This document shows positions 1 to 8,073 of a stretch of 64,000 nt of DNA, one piece after another. The notes under the pieces are model-generated. The model did no database searches, was not told the DNA's origin, and worked only from the letters and a program-made list of their open reading frames with translations. Each line of letters begins with the position of its first letter. Position 1 is the stretch's first letter. Where the stretch lies: assembly GCF_001898115.1 (NCBI RefSeq), contig NZ_MKSQ01000008.1, positions 161,390-225,389 on the forward strand, read 5' to 3'. Origin of the DNA: Allobosea sp. 67-29. Lineage in GTDB: Bacteria > Pseudomonadota > Alphaproteobacteria > Rhizobiales > Beijerinckiaceae. Both the position numbers and the translations under genes were made by a program.

Positions 1-2
1 CC

Positions 3-290
3 GACCCGCACAACGTTTATATCAACAGCTTCGCTTCCTATGGCTGGCTCGGCGGCCTCTCCTGGCTCGGGCTGACGGCCGCGACCTGCTATGTCGGCTG
101 GCGGCTGGTGTTCTGGCGAGGCCCCACACAGCTGCATGCCATCGCGATCTGGTCGGTCCTGTTCGTGACGATTTTGCAGGGTTTCCAGATCGACAGCGAC
201 CATTGGCGGCATTTCTATCTGATGCTCGGCCTGGTCTGGGGGCTGGTCGCGCTGGGACGTGCCTCCGATGAACCGGATGCCGCCTCGTGA
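3..290 (+). CDS. O-antigen ligase-like membrane protein, 3' fragment
   Basis: This is the last 95 codons of a gene whose start lies before the window. The fragment opens with a DPHNVYINSF-type stretch, which resembles the conserved 'HPHN' loop of Wzy/WaaL O-antigen ligases, followed by two hydrophobic segments (roughly residues 17-35 and 45-62 of the fragment) and a short polar tail. Such enzymes join or polymerise surface polysaccharide at the periplasmic face of the inner membrane. The stop codon overlaps the GTG start of the next gene by four bases (GTGA), so the two are probably translationally coupled, and an acyltransferase partner fits polysaccharide decoration. The family call rests on the C-terminal part only. 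Confidence 0.6.
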   Translation, partial: DPHNVYINSFASYGWLGGLSWLGLTAATCYVGWRLVFWRGPTQLHAIAIWSVLFVTILQGFQIDSDHWRHFYLMLGLVWGLVALGRASDEPDAAS

Positions 291-1408
291 CCGCTGGCAC
301 CGCCCGCACAAGCCGGCCGCGGGGACCGGCGCAGCTGCAGGGAATCCAGGCCCTGCGCGCGATCGCGGCCCTGCTCGTCGTCTTCGGCCACGCCGCGCAT
401 GAGGCGGAGGCGATCGCCGCGCGGGTCGGGGTTCCGGCGATCGATCCGTCGTTCCTGTACTGGGGCAGCGGCGTCGACATCTTTTTCGTCATTTCCGGCT
501 TCATCATGGTTCACACCTCGGCCGAGCTGTTCGGACGGCCGGGCGCCTGGCGCATATTCCTGGGCCGACGCATCGCGCGGATCGTGCCGCTCTACTGGCT
601 TCTGACCAGCCTGCTTCTCATCGGCTCGCTGTTCGTCCCTCAGCTTCTCAATGTCCCGATCGGCGACTGGCAGCACATCCTCGCCTCCTATCTCTTCATC
701 CCGAGCCTGCGGGGCGGGAGCGAGATCCGTCCGGTGATGGCGCTGGGCTGGACGCTCAATTTCGAGATGTTCTTTTATCTGCTCTTCGCCGGAGCGATGT
801 TTCTGCCCCTGAGACGCGGCATGGCGGCCCTCGCGGTCACGCTGCTCGGGCTGGCGCTGATCGGCATGGCCTGCCCGACCAACCAGGTCCAGGTCGCGTT
901 CTGGACTCAGCCGATCATCATCGAGTTCCTGTTCGGATGCCTGCTGGCGCTGGCCTATCGGCACGGCATCAGGCTCCCGCCGGCGGTCGCCGCCGCATGC
1001 GTGGCGCTGGGCCTCGTCGCGATGCTGAGACTGCCCGGCATCGATGATCCGGCCTGGCTGCCGCAGTTCCTGCGGCTGGGCATTCCGGCGACGGTAATCG
1101 TCGCGGGCGCCGCGCTCAATCGGGGCGACGTTCCTCGTCATGCCTGGCCCCTGGTCGCGCTCGGCAATGCTTCCTACAGTCTCTATCTGTTTCATCCCTT
1201 CGCGCTGCGGCCGCTCCGCGACATCTGGATTCGCTTCGCCGGGGCAAGCCTGCCGCTGGAGATCTACGTGCTCGTCGCCTTTGCGGTGGCGGCGCTGTCC
1301 TCGGTGCTGCTCTATCGCCTGGTCGAGCAGCCGATGAGCACCTGGTTCCGGTTTTCGGCGGCGCCAAGACCGGCACCCGGCCCGATGCCCGGCACCACCG
1401 CGACCTGA
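287..1408 (+). CDS. Acyltransferase 3 family (OafA/YrhL-like) membrane protein
   Basis: A 373-residue multi-pass protein expected to transfer acetyl or other acyl groups to surface polysaccharide across the inner membrane. The family hallmarks are visible: GIQALRAIAALLVVFGH near residues 19-35, with His35 in the place of the conserved histidine, and DIFFVISGF at 64-72. About ten hydrophobic helices follow. The start is GTG at 287, overlapping the previous stop, which argues for coupling with the ligase-like gene. No separate promoter is needed. The acyl donor and the target sugar cannot be read from the sequence. Confidence 0.85.
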   Translation: MTAGTARTSRPRGPAQLQGIQALRAIAALLVVFGHAAHEAEAIAARVGVPAIDPSFLYWGSGVDIFFVISGFIMVHTSAELFGRPGAWRIFLGRRIARIVPLYWLLTSLLLIGSLFVPQLLNVPIGDWQHILASYLFIPSLRGGSEIRPVMALGWTLNFEMFFYLLFAGAMFLPLRRGMAALAVTLLGLALIGMACPTNQVQVAFWTQPIIIEFLFGCLLALAYRHGIRLPPAVAAACVALGLVAMLRLPGIDDPAWLPQFLRLGIPATVIVAGAALNRGDVPRHAWPLVALGNASYSLYLFHPFALRPLRDIWIRFAGASLPLEIYVLVAFAVAALSSVLLYRLVEQPMSTWFRFSAAPRPAPGPMPGTTAT

Positions 1409-1593
1409 CCCCGGCCCGCCGCGGAACAGTGGTATCAGCCGGCCGCCGAGCCGCCCGCGAGCGTTTTCACAGAGCCAACCGCCTGCGCAGCTGCGCGGTC
1501 GCACCGGCCTGTCCCCAATTCTGCGGCCGGGCGGTGCCGGCCAGACGTCGCCGTGCCGGGCCGAACGAGCAAAGCCTTTGACTCGGGCGTCGC

Positions 1594-1638
1594 CGCACAA
1601 TATCACCAAGTCATCGGATGACTTGGTGATATTGTGCG
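1594..1638. promoter_or_regulatory. Long perfect inverted repeat, candidate operator or start-codon hairpin
   Basis: Two 21-base arms (1594-1614 and 1618-1638) are exact reverse complements separated by only CGG at 1615-1617. Each arm contains the core ATATCACCAAGTCAT. The right arm covers the GTG start codon (1634-1636) of the GntR gene. It could be an autoregulatory operator of that GntR/FadR-type regulator or, in RNA, a stem that hides the start. No T-run follows, so it is not a standard terminator. Confidence 0.75.
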
Positions 1639-2311
1639 AACCTTGAGCAGATCCAGCCTGGCCGACACGGCGGCCGAAGCCATTCGTGGCGAGATTCTCG
1701 CGCGGCGATGGACCGTAGGCGAAAAGCTGCCGAACGAAGCCGCGCTCTCGGCAGCCCTTTCCGTTAGTCGGGGAACCGTGCGCGAGGCGGTGCGCGTGCT
1801 CGTCTCGCAGGGCATTCTGGAGACGCGCCAGGGCTCGGGCACCTATCTGCGCTCCACGAGCGGCACGGCTCTCCCCCTTGCGACGGCAAGGCGGGCGGGG
1901 CTGCGCGAACAGTTCGAGGCGCGGCTGGCGCTCGATGTCGAGGCAGCGCGGCTGGCGGCGTTGCGCTGCAGCCCGGCCGATATAGACCGCCTCCGACGGC
2001 TTCTTGCGGAACGTGGAGATCACGGCGGCGGCGACAAGGCGGCGTTCGTGGCGCGCGACTTCGCCTTCCACCGGGCGGTGATCGAGACGTCGCGCAACCA
2101 TGTCCTGATCGGCCTCTACGAATTCTCTTCCGAACTGATCGCCCAGACGATCGCAGCGACACTGGACGACGATCTTCCGGAGCCGGACATGGCGGCCCAC
2201 AGCGCCATCATCGACGCGATCGAATCCGGAGTCTCGGACAGGGCCGATGCGGCAGTGCGGTGCTTCATGGCGCCCGTTCTCGCGGCACTCGACAAGGCTC
2301 TGACGTCATGA
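1634..2311 (+). CDS. GntR-family transcriptional regulator (FadR/FCD subfamily)
   Basis: A 225-residue repressor or activator. The N-terminal winged helix-turn-helix is clear (roughly residues 10-70: IRGEIL, LPNEAALS, SRGTVREAVRVL, then a wing with RQGSGTYLR). The rest is an all-helical FCD-type effector domain (about 85-220) with DFAFHRAVI, typical of regulators that bind carboxylic acids through a metal. The start is GTG inside a long inverted repeat with no good ribosome binding site, so either translation is controlled by that structure or initiation is at a later TTG (1643). The stop overlaps the ATG of the MFS gene (ATGA), so this regulator probably controls its own operon and the exporter. 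Confidence 0.85.
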   Translation: MRTLSRSSLADTAAEAIRGEILARRWTVGEKLPNEAALSAALSVSRGTVREAVRVLVSQGILETRQGSGTYLRSTSGTALPLATARRAGLREQFEARLALDVEAARLAALRCSPADIDRLRRLLAERGDHGGGDKAAFVARDFAFHRAVIETSRNHVLIGLYEFSSELIAQTIAATLDDDLPEPDMAAHSAIIDAIESGVSDRADAAVRCFMAPVLAALDKALTS

Positions 2312-3504
2312 GTCACCTGGCCAACGCGGGCGCGGAGGCGCGCAGCGCCCCTGCATCGCGGCTTATCCTCGGCACCAGCCTGGTGCTGGTCGCCTTCAAC
2401 CTGCGCCCGGTCTTCTCCAGCGCTTCGACCCTGCTCCCCGAGATCCGGGAGACGCTCGGCCTCTCGGGGCTGGGCGCCAGCATCCTGACCACGCTTCCCG
2501 TCATCTGCCTCGGACTTTTCTCGCCATTGGCCCCGCGCCTGTCGCGATGGATCGGCACCGAGCGAACGCTGCTCGGCGCCGTGCTGCTGCTCGCCTGCGG
2601 CACGGCCCTGCGCGGGCTGCCGTCGATTCCGCTTCTCTTGCTGGGGACTGCAGTTGCCGGTGCCTGCATCGCCGTCGGGAACGTGCTCCTGCCCGGGCTC
2701 GTGAAACGCGACTTTCCCGACCGGCCAGCGCTGATGACCGGGTGGTACACGATGGCGCTCTGCGCGGGTGCAGCCGGCGCGGCCGGCCTGACGCTGCCGC
2801 TCAAGCACTCGCTGGGCCTTTCGCTCGGCGGGGCGCTCGCGATCTGGGCACTTCCCGCCCTGCTGGCGGGACTGCTCTGGCTGCCGCAGATCCTCTCGCG
2901 TGGCTCTCAGGCCGGGCAGCTACGCCCCCCAGTCCAAAGCCTGTGGCGGAGCCGGCTTGCCTGGCACATCACCCTGTTCATGGGGCTGCAATCGGCGCTG
3001 GCCTATTGCGTCTTCGGCTGGCTGGTGCCGATCCTGCGCGAGCGCGGGCTCGACGGCGTCACTGCGGGCGCCGTCGTCTCGATGTCGGTGATGATGCAGG
3101 CGGGTGCCTGTCTCCTCGCCCCTCATCTCGCGGTTCGCGGCCGGGACCAGCGTGCGATCAATGTCGGCTTGAGCGTGCTCGCGGTCGTGGCGCTGCTCGG
3201 CCTGCTGTTCGCGCCGCTGTGGTCGGTCTGGTTCTGGGCGGCTCTGCAGGGCGTCGGGCAAGGCGGGCTGATCGCGGTCGCTCTGACGGTGATCGTGCTG
3301 CGCGCCCGCGATTCGCATGTCGCCGCGCAACTGTCGGGCATGGCGCAATGCGTCGGCTACCTGCTCGCCGCCGCCGGCCCGCTGCTTGTCGGCCTGATCC
3401 ATGGCTGGACCGGCGGCTTCGCGTGGAGCGCGGTTCTCTTCGTGCTTCTGGGCGCGGGAGCGGCGGTCAACGGCTGGTTCGCAGGGCGCGCGCTCCACGT
3501 CTAG
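2308..3504 (+). CDS. MFS transporter, CynX/NimT-like
   Basis: A 398-residue, about 12-helix major facilitator. The N-terminus (AFNLRPVFSSASTLLPEI) and the following GLSGLGASILTTLP match the cyanate-permease/NimT branch of MFS, whose members move small anions or expel toxic compounds. An upstream ATG at 2260 is in frame, but 2308 is chosen because it overlaps the GntR stop as ATGA and avoids an arginine-rich non-membrane lead. Pairing with a GntR/FCD regulator suggests that the transported compound is also the regulator ligand; this is inference. Substrate unknown. Confidence 0.8.
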   Translation: MSHLANAGAEARSAPASRLILGTSLVLVAFNLRPVFSSASTLLPEIRETLGLSGLGASILTTLPVICLGLFSPLAPRLSRWIGTERTLLGAVLLLACGTALRGLPSIPLLLLGTAVAGACIAVGNVLLPGLVKRDFPDRPALMTGWYTMALCAGAAGAAGLTLPLKHSLGLSLGGALAIWALPALLAGLLWLPQILSRGSQAGQLRPPVQSLWRSRLAWHITLFMGLQSALAYCVFGWLVPILRERGLDGVTAGAVVSMSVMMQAGACLLAPHLAVRGRDQRAINVGLSVLAVVALLGLLFAPLWSVWFWAALQGVGQGGLIAVALTVIVLRARDSHVAAQLSGMAQCVGYLLAAAGPLLVGLIHGWTGGFAWSAVLFVLLGAGAAVNGWFAGRALHV

Positions 3505-3556
3505 CGCCGACGCTCGAAAGCCCACACCCGTCGCGCGGGCGACAGCGGTCGATCGG

Positions 3557-4522
3557 TCAAACCACGCGATCGCGCTCCGGCACCGGCTCGCCGCGCGACA
3601 CGTGCTGAATGTTGGCGAACATGCGTGTGACGGTCGGCGCGAAGTTGTCGGCCGCCATGGCGGCGAGATGCGGCGTGACCACGATATTGTCGAGCGTCAG
3701 CAACGGGCTCTCCGGCGGAAGGGGCTCGACCGAATAGACGTCCATGGCCGCTCCGGCGATCTCGTGCGCCTTCAGCGCCTCGACCAGATCGGCCTCATTG
3801 ACGACGCCGCCGCGGGCAACGTTGATCAGGACCGCCGTCTTCTTCATCGCCCTTAGGGCGGCGGCGTCGATCAGGTTGGTGGTCTCCGGCGTCAGCGGGC
3901 AATGCAGCGAGACCACATCCGCCTCGGCCAGGATCTGCGCCATCGACGCGTGACGGACGCCGAGAGTCTCCTCCTCTGCCTGCGGAAGCGGGTTGCGCTT
4001 GCTGTAGAGGATGCGGCAGCCGAAACCCTTGAGCAGCTTCGCGACATTCTGGCCGATGGCGCCGAAACCGACGATGCCGACCGTCTTGCCCGAGAGCATG
4101 TAGGTATCGCCGGGCAGCTTGCCCGTCGCCCAGCGGCCCTGCCTCAATTCCTCATGCCCATAGGCGATGAAGCGCAGCGACGACAGCATCAACCCAAGCG
4201 CGAATTCCGCGACCGGCAAGGCATTGGAGCCTGTCGTCCGCGCGACCTTGATGCCGAGCTCCTTCGCGGCGGCAACATCGATGTTGTCGTAGCCGACACC
4301 CCATTTGTGGAGCAGTTTCAGCTTCTTTGCGGCGCGCAGCACCTCGGCGGAAACGCCCACCTGCCCCGAGATCGCATAATCGGCCTCGGCGATGATCTGC
4401 TTCATGTGGTCGTCGCCGCGCGCCGTCCCATGGGTCAGGACGAAGCCGGGCGGCAGCAGGGCGCGCAGACGGTCGGCGCGCTCAGGCGTCGTCATGTCGA
4501 GGAGGACGATGGTCTCAGGCAT
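3557..4522 (-). CDS. D-isomer-specific 2-hydroxyacid dehydrogenase
   Basis: A complete 321-residue enzyme that interconverts 2-hydroxyacids and 2-oxoacids with NAD(P)H. The Rossmann motif GFGAIG is at 152-157, the substrate-binding arginine is Arg237 (NVARGG), and the catalytic pair is Glu266 (SVEP) with His285 (TPHLA), all intact. After the second strand comes SKRN (174-177) where NAD-specific members usually have Asp, so NADPH preference is possible. It is the last gene of the minus-strand uptake island, after the RraA-like gene, and probably handles the imported carbon compound. Glyoxylate/hydroxypyruvate reductase and phosphoglycerate dehydrogenase-like activities are both possible. Confidence 0.88.
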   Translation of the reverse strand: MPETIVLLDMTTPERADRLRALLPPGFVLTHGTARGDDHMKQIIAEADYAISGQVGVSAEVLRAAKKLKLLHKWGVGYDNIDVAAAKELGIKVARTTGSNALPVAEFALGLMLSSLRFIAYGHEELRQGRWATGKLPGDTYMLSGKTVGIVGFGAIGQNVAKLLKGFGCRILYSKRNPLPQAEEETLGVRHASMAQILAEADVVSLHCPLTPETTNLIDAAALRAMKKTAVLINVARGGVVNEADLVEALKAHEIAGAAMDVYSVEPLPPESPLLTLDNIVVTPHLAAMAADNFAPTVTRMFANIQHVSRGEPVPERDRVV

Positions 4523-4602
4523 GGGTTGGTCCAGTCGAAAGCTCGGGTCGGATCAGGAAGCAGGCGTTGGCGCGAGGGCATCGGCGCCCTCGCGCCGGCA
4601 GG

Positions 4603-5280
4603 TCAGCCCTGCTGCGCCAAGGCGTCGAGGACCATTTTGGTCGCGCCGGAGATGTCGCCGAGCTTTTCGCCGGCCTTGACGCGGGCTTGCGTCTTCTCGC
4701 CACGCTCCTGCCGGGCGATGGCGGCATCGGCGATCGCCTCGGCCTCGGCGCGCGGCAGCACCAGCACGCCGGATTCGTCGGCAAGGATGACGTCGCCGGC
4801 CTTGACCGGCACGTTGCCGCAGGAGATCGGAAGGTTGAGCGTGCCGCCGAGATTGTAGAGCCGCGTGGTGATCGGCGACATGCCGCGGCACCACATCGGG
4901 AAGTCGGAATCCTCGATCTCGGCAAGATCGGTGCAGGGACCGTCGACGATGCCGCCGACCGCGCCGGCCGCCTTCGCCGCGACGGTGACGCCGCCGCCCC
5001 AGCAGGCATGCTTGTCGTCGCCCAGCCGGTCGACGACAAGGATGTCGCCCGGACGCAGCAGGCCGAGCGCATGATGCAGCAGCGTGGAATCCTGGCCGGG
5101 GATAGCCAGCGTCACCGCTGCGGCGGCGATGCGCTTGCCGCGCAGCAACGGCTGGATGCCGCGATCCATGAAGCCCCAGTGCTGGGAATGGCCGATCGTC
5201 GCGGTCTCGACCTTCTGCAGCTTCTCGACCAGCGCCGCCGGCAGCTGCTCGGGCATGGCTTCGATGCGGTAATCGGGCAT
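4603..5280 (-). CDS. RraA-like / HMG-aldolase family protein, atypical active site
   Basis: A 225-residue member of the RraA-like fold (often annotated as dimethylmenaquinone methyltransferase-like), which includes class II pyruvate aldolases such as 4-hydroxy-4-methyl-2-oxoglutarate aldolase. The core GGGVTVAAKAAG (95-106) and the following GIVDGP are visible. Active aldolases then carry a V-R-D type signature; here it is C116-T117-D118, so the catalytic arginine is missing. It may therefore be a different lyase or racemase, or a non-catalytic regulator. A strong AGGAG lies before the ATG. It sits between the ABC importer permease and the 2-hydroxyacid dehydrogenase, which suggests a role in breaking down the imported compound. 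Confidence 0.75.
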   Translation of the reverse strand: MPDYRIEAMPEQLPAALVEKLQKVETATIGHSQHWGFMDRGIQPLLRGKRIAAAAVTLAIPGQDSTLLHHALGLLRPGDILVVDRLGDDKHACWGGGVTVAAKAAGAVGGIVDGPCTDLAEIEDSDFPMWCRGMSPITTRLYNLGGTLNLPISCGNVPVKAGDVILADESGVLVLPRAEAEAIADAAIARQERGEKTQARVKAGEKLGDISGATKMVLDALAQQG

Positions 5281-5391
5281 GGGTCTTCTCCTGGAGCGAT
5301 TTCAGCGAAAGTCCGGAACGGTCCTGCGTCCGGAATTGCATTGCCGCGAAGGAACGGAGGATGTTCGCGACTGGAAGAGGAGCGGCATGAT

Positions 5392-6180
5392 CTATCGCCC
5401 GACGGCGCGGGCGACGCCGACGAGGCGCTCGACCACGAGGACGACAGCGAGAGTCGCAACGATCAGGACGACCGACAGCGCCGCGACGAGAGGATCGGTG
5501 CGGCCCTCGACATAGCGCACCATCTCGACCGGCAGGGTGGATGCGCGCGGACCGGCGATGAACAGCGAGATCACGGTCTCGTCGAAGGAGAGCAGGAACG
5601 AGAGGCAGGCGCAGGCGATCAGACCCGGCGTCGCCAGGGGCAGCGTTACCCGCCTGACAACGCGCCAGGGCGGCGCGCCGAGCGTCGCCGCCGCCGCCTC
5701 GATATCATCAGGCAGGTTGGCGAGCGCCGTCGTCATCATCCGGATGACGAAAGGCACGGTCACCGTCATATGGCCCAGCACAAGGCCGGGCAGCGTCGCC
5801 GCCAGCTTCAGCGGCGAGAAGAACAGCAGCAGCGCCAGGCCGGTGATCAGGGTGGGCAGAAGCAGCGGCGCCAGGAAGAAGCTGGTCAGGGCGCCCTTCC
5901 CACGAAATCGCCCCTTCGCCAGCGCCAGCGCCGCCGGCACGCCGATCGCCAGCGAACACAGCGTCACCACCGCCGCGATCTGCACGCTGAGCCAGAGCGC
6001 CGCGAGCAGCGGGCCGTTGCCGGCTAGCTGGCGAAACCAGCGAAGCGAATAGCCGGAGGGCGGAAACAGGATGAAGTTGTCGGCCGAGAAGGCCAGCATC
6101 ACCACGACGACGATCGGCGCCAGGATCAATACATAGACCAGCGCCGCGAAACCGGAGAGCATGCGCCCCGCACCCGTCAT
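5392..6180 (-). CDS. ABC importer permease, PotC-type
   Basis: A 262-residue inner membrane permease with six hydrophobic helices. The EAA loop typical of binding-protein-dependent permeases is present as EAAAATLGAPPWRVVRRVTLP. Of the two permeases, this later one resembles PotC/YdcV from spermidine/putrescine and related importers. Its ATG overlaps the stop of the upstream permease (ATGA at 6177-6180). It forms an importer with the SBP, the ATPase and the first permease just upstream. An open frame continues far 5' of this start, but that part overlaps the other permease in another frame and is not coding. Confidence 0.88.
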   Translation of the reverse strand: MTGAGRMLSGFAALVYVLILAPIVVVVMLAFSADNFILFPPSGYSLRWFRQLAGNGPLLAALWLSVQIAAVVTLCSLAIGVPAALALAKGRFRGKGALTSFFLAPLLLPTLITGLALLLFFSPLKLAATLPGLVLGHMTVTVPFVIRMMTTALANLPDDIEAAAATLGAPPWRVVRRVTLPLATPGLIACACLSFLLSFDETVISLFIAGPRASTLPVEMVRYVEGRTDPLVAALSVVLIVATLAVVLVVERLVGVARAVGR

Positions 6181-7019
6181 CGCTGCAGCCTCCGCGCCAC
6201 CAGGTTGGAGGCCGCCAGCAGGACGAGCAGCAGCAGGAGCGTATAGATCGCCAGCACCGAGGCGACCGGCCAGTTGGTGTTTGTCGTCGCCTGTTCGAAG
6301 ATCTCGGTCGCCAGCACGAAGACGCGCCCGCCGCCGAGCAGCTTCGGCGTGATATAGGCCGACATCGAGAGCACGAAGCCGAGCCCCGCCGCGAGCGCGA
6401 TCGCCGGCAGGCTGAGCGGCAGGGTGACGCGCCAGAAGGTGCGGAACGGCGAGGCGCCGAGCGAGCGCGCCGCCTCCTCCAGCGTACGGTCGAGGCGGCC
6501 GAAGCCGGCGAGCAGCGCCAGGATCATATAGGGCATGATGCTCTCGGCCAGGCCGATGGTGACGCCCGTCCAGTTGAAGACGAGCTTCAACGGGGCCGAG
6601 ATCAGGCCGAGCGCCTGCAGCGTGGTGTTGACCAGCCCGCGATCGCCGAGGATCGCTAGCCACCCGAAGACGCGCACTACGCCTGACACCAGCATCGGCA
6701 GGATCGCCACGACCGCGAGCAGGCCGCGAAAGCGCGATTCGGTGCGGAACAGGAAGAGCGAGACCGGATAGGCCAGGCAGAGCGCGATCAGCGTCGCGAC
6801 CGTCGAGAGCCAGAGTGAGTTGAGCGTGAGCTCGATCGTGAACGAGTCGTGCAGGGTTGCTCGCCAGGTCTGCAGTGACCAGGCCGGAATCATCGCACCC
6901 GTCGGGCCGACCTCGTTGAAGGCATTGCGGAACAGGCCAAGCGAGGGCCAGACATAGATCGCCAGCAGGAACAGCGCTGCCGGAACGAGCAGCAACGACA
7001 GGCGGCGCGAAGCGGTCAT
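6177..7019 (-). CDS. ABC importer permease, PotB-type
   Basis: A 280-residue membrane permease. It has an N-terminal helix (LLLVPAALFLLAIYVWPSL), a large periplasmic loop, and an EAA loop read as EEAARSLGASPFRTFWRVTLP, which contacts the ATPase. The length and the first-helix/loop layout match PotB/YdcU-like partners of polyamine, iron(III) or 2-aminoethylphosphonate importers. The ATG overlaps the stop of the ATPase gene by four bases and the stop overlaps the next permease start, so all three are tightly coupled. Substrate is undetermined. Confidence 0.88.
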   Translation of the reverse strand: MTASRRLSLLLVPAALFLLAIYVWPSLGLFRNAFNEVGPTGAMIPAWSLQTWRATLHDSFTIELTLNSLWLSTVATLIALCLAYPVSLFLFRTESRFRGLLAVVAILPMLVSGVVRVFGWLAILGDRGLVNTTLQALGLISAPLKLVFNWTGVTIGLAESIMPYMILALLAGFGRLDRTLEEAARSLGASPFRTFWRVTLPLSLPAIALAAGLGFVLSMSAYITPKLLGGGRVFVLATEIFEQATTNTNWPVASVLAIYTLLLLLVLLAASNLVARRLQR

Positions 7020-8065
7020 GGTGCCTCGCGCGCGAAGACGCGGCTCTCGGCACGCGGCCAGACGACCGCCACCTCGGCACCTTCCATCGGGATCGCGGTG
7101 CCGGAGGGCGTTTCGACGGTGAGCTGACCACCTCCGCCTTCGACCAGCACCTCGACATGATCCCCGACGAAGACGCTGCGCAGCACGCGCCCGGTCAGGC
7201 GCGCCGCACTTTCCCCTGCCGGCTCGGAGACCGGCGCGATCCGCATGCGCTGCGGCCGGACGAAGAGATCGCCATCCTCCGGTGCCTCGAGGGGCAGCGG
7301 CTGCCCCCAGACGCTGGTCCTGCCATGCGCGTCGCGCTGGATCGGCAGCACATTCGCCCGTCCGACGAATTCCGCGACGAAGCGAGTCGCCGGCCGGTCG
7401 TAGATATCCTCGGCATTGCCGATCTGGGCGATGCGACCGCGATGCATCACCGCGATGCGATCGCACATCGTCAGGGCCTCGACCTGATCATGGGTGACGA
7501 AGAGCGTGGTGATGCCGAGCGAACGCTGGATCGAGCGGATCTCGTGGCGCATCGCGTCGCGAAGCTTGGCGTCGAGATTGGAGAGGGATTCGTCGAGCAG
7601 AAGCACCGAGGGCCGGATCACCAGCGCCCGCGCGAGCGCGACGCGCTGCTGCTGGCCGCCGGAGAGTTCCTTCGGACGCCGCTGCCCCAATCCCGCCAGC
7701 CTCACCAGAGCGAGCGCCTCGTCGACCCGCCGCGCGATCTCCTGACGCGGCACGCCGCGTTCCTCCAGACCGAAGGCAATGTTCCGCGCGACGGTAAGGT
7801 GAGGAAACAGCGCGTAGGACTGGAAGACGTAGCCCATATTGCGCCGATGCGGCGGCAGGCGGGTGATGTCGCCGCCATCGAGCGAGATCGCGCCGCGATC
7901 CGGCGCAACGAGCCCGGCGAGCATGCGCAGGGTCGTCGTCTTGCCGCAGCCGGAGGGGCCGAGCAGCGCAACCGATTCGCCCTGCTCCACCGAGAGCGAC
8001 ACGTCATCGACCGCAACGGCGTTGCCGTATCGCTTCTGCAGCCCGGCCAGCTCGAGATAGCTCAT
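7016..8065 (-). CDS. ABC importer ATP-binding subunit, PotA/FbpC-type
   Basis: A 349-residue ATPase that drives the adjacent importer. Walker A is GPSGCGKTT (36-44), the signature LSGGQ is at 134-138, Walker B ends LLLDES (155-160) with Asp158 and Glu159, and the switch histidine is His192 (VTHDQ). A TOBE-type regulatory domain fills roughly 270-349. The usual DEP after Walker B is DES here, a mild change. The ATG at 8065 is preferred over an upstream in-frame start at 8119, because the shorter form begins exactly at the ABC domain (MSYLEL) and clears most of the overlap with the SBP gene. Confidence 0.92.
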   Translation of the reverse strand: MSYLELAGLQKRYGNAVAVDDVSLSVEQGESVALLGPSGCGKTTTLRMLAGLVAPDRGAISLDGGDITRLPPHRRNMGYVFQSYALFPHLTVARNIAFGLEERGVPRQEIARRVDEALALVRLAGLGQRRPKELSGGQQQRVALARALVIRPSVLLLDESLSNLDAKLRDAMRHEIRSIQRSLGITTLFVTHDQVEALTMCDRIAVMHRGRIAQIGNAEDIYDRPATRFVAEFVGRANVLPIQRDAHGRTSVWGQPLPLEAPEDGDLFVRPQRMRIAPVSEPAGESAARLTGRVLRSVFVGDHVEVLVEGGGGQLTVETPSGTAIPMEGAEVAVVWPRAESRVFAREAP

Positions 8066-8073
8066 CGCGCCGC

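Noticed and set aside
215..2200. A 661-residue open reading frame on the minus strand
   Set aside because: It is arginine-, aspartate- and glutamate-rich low-complexity sequence typical of reading high-GC genes in the wrong frame, and it overlaps the acyltransferase and GntR genes fully.
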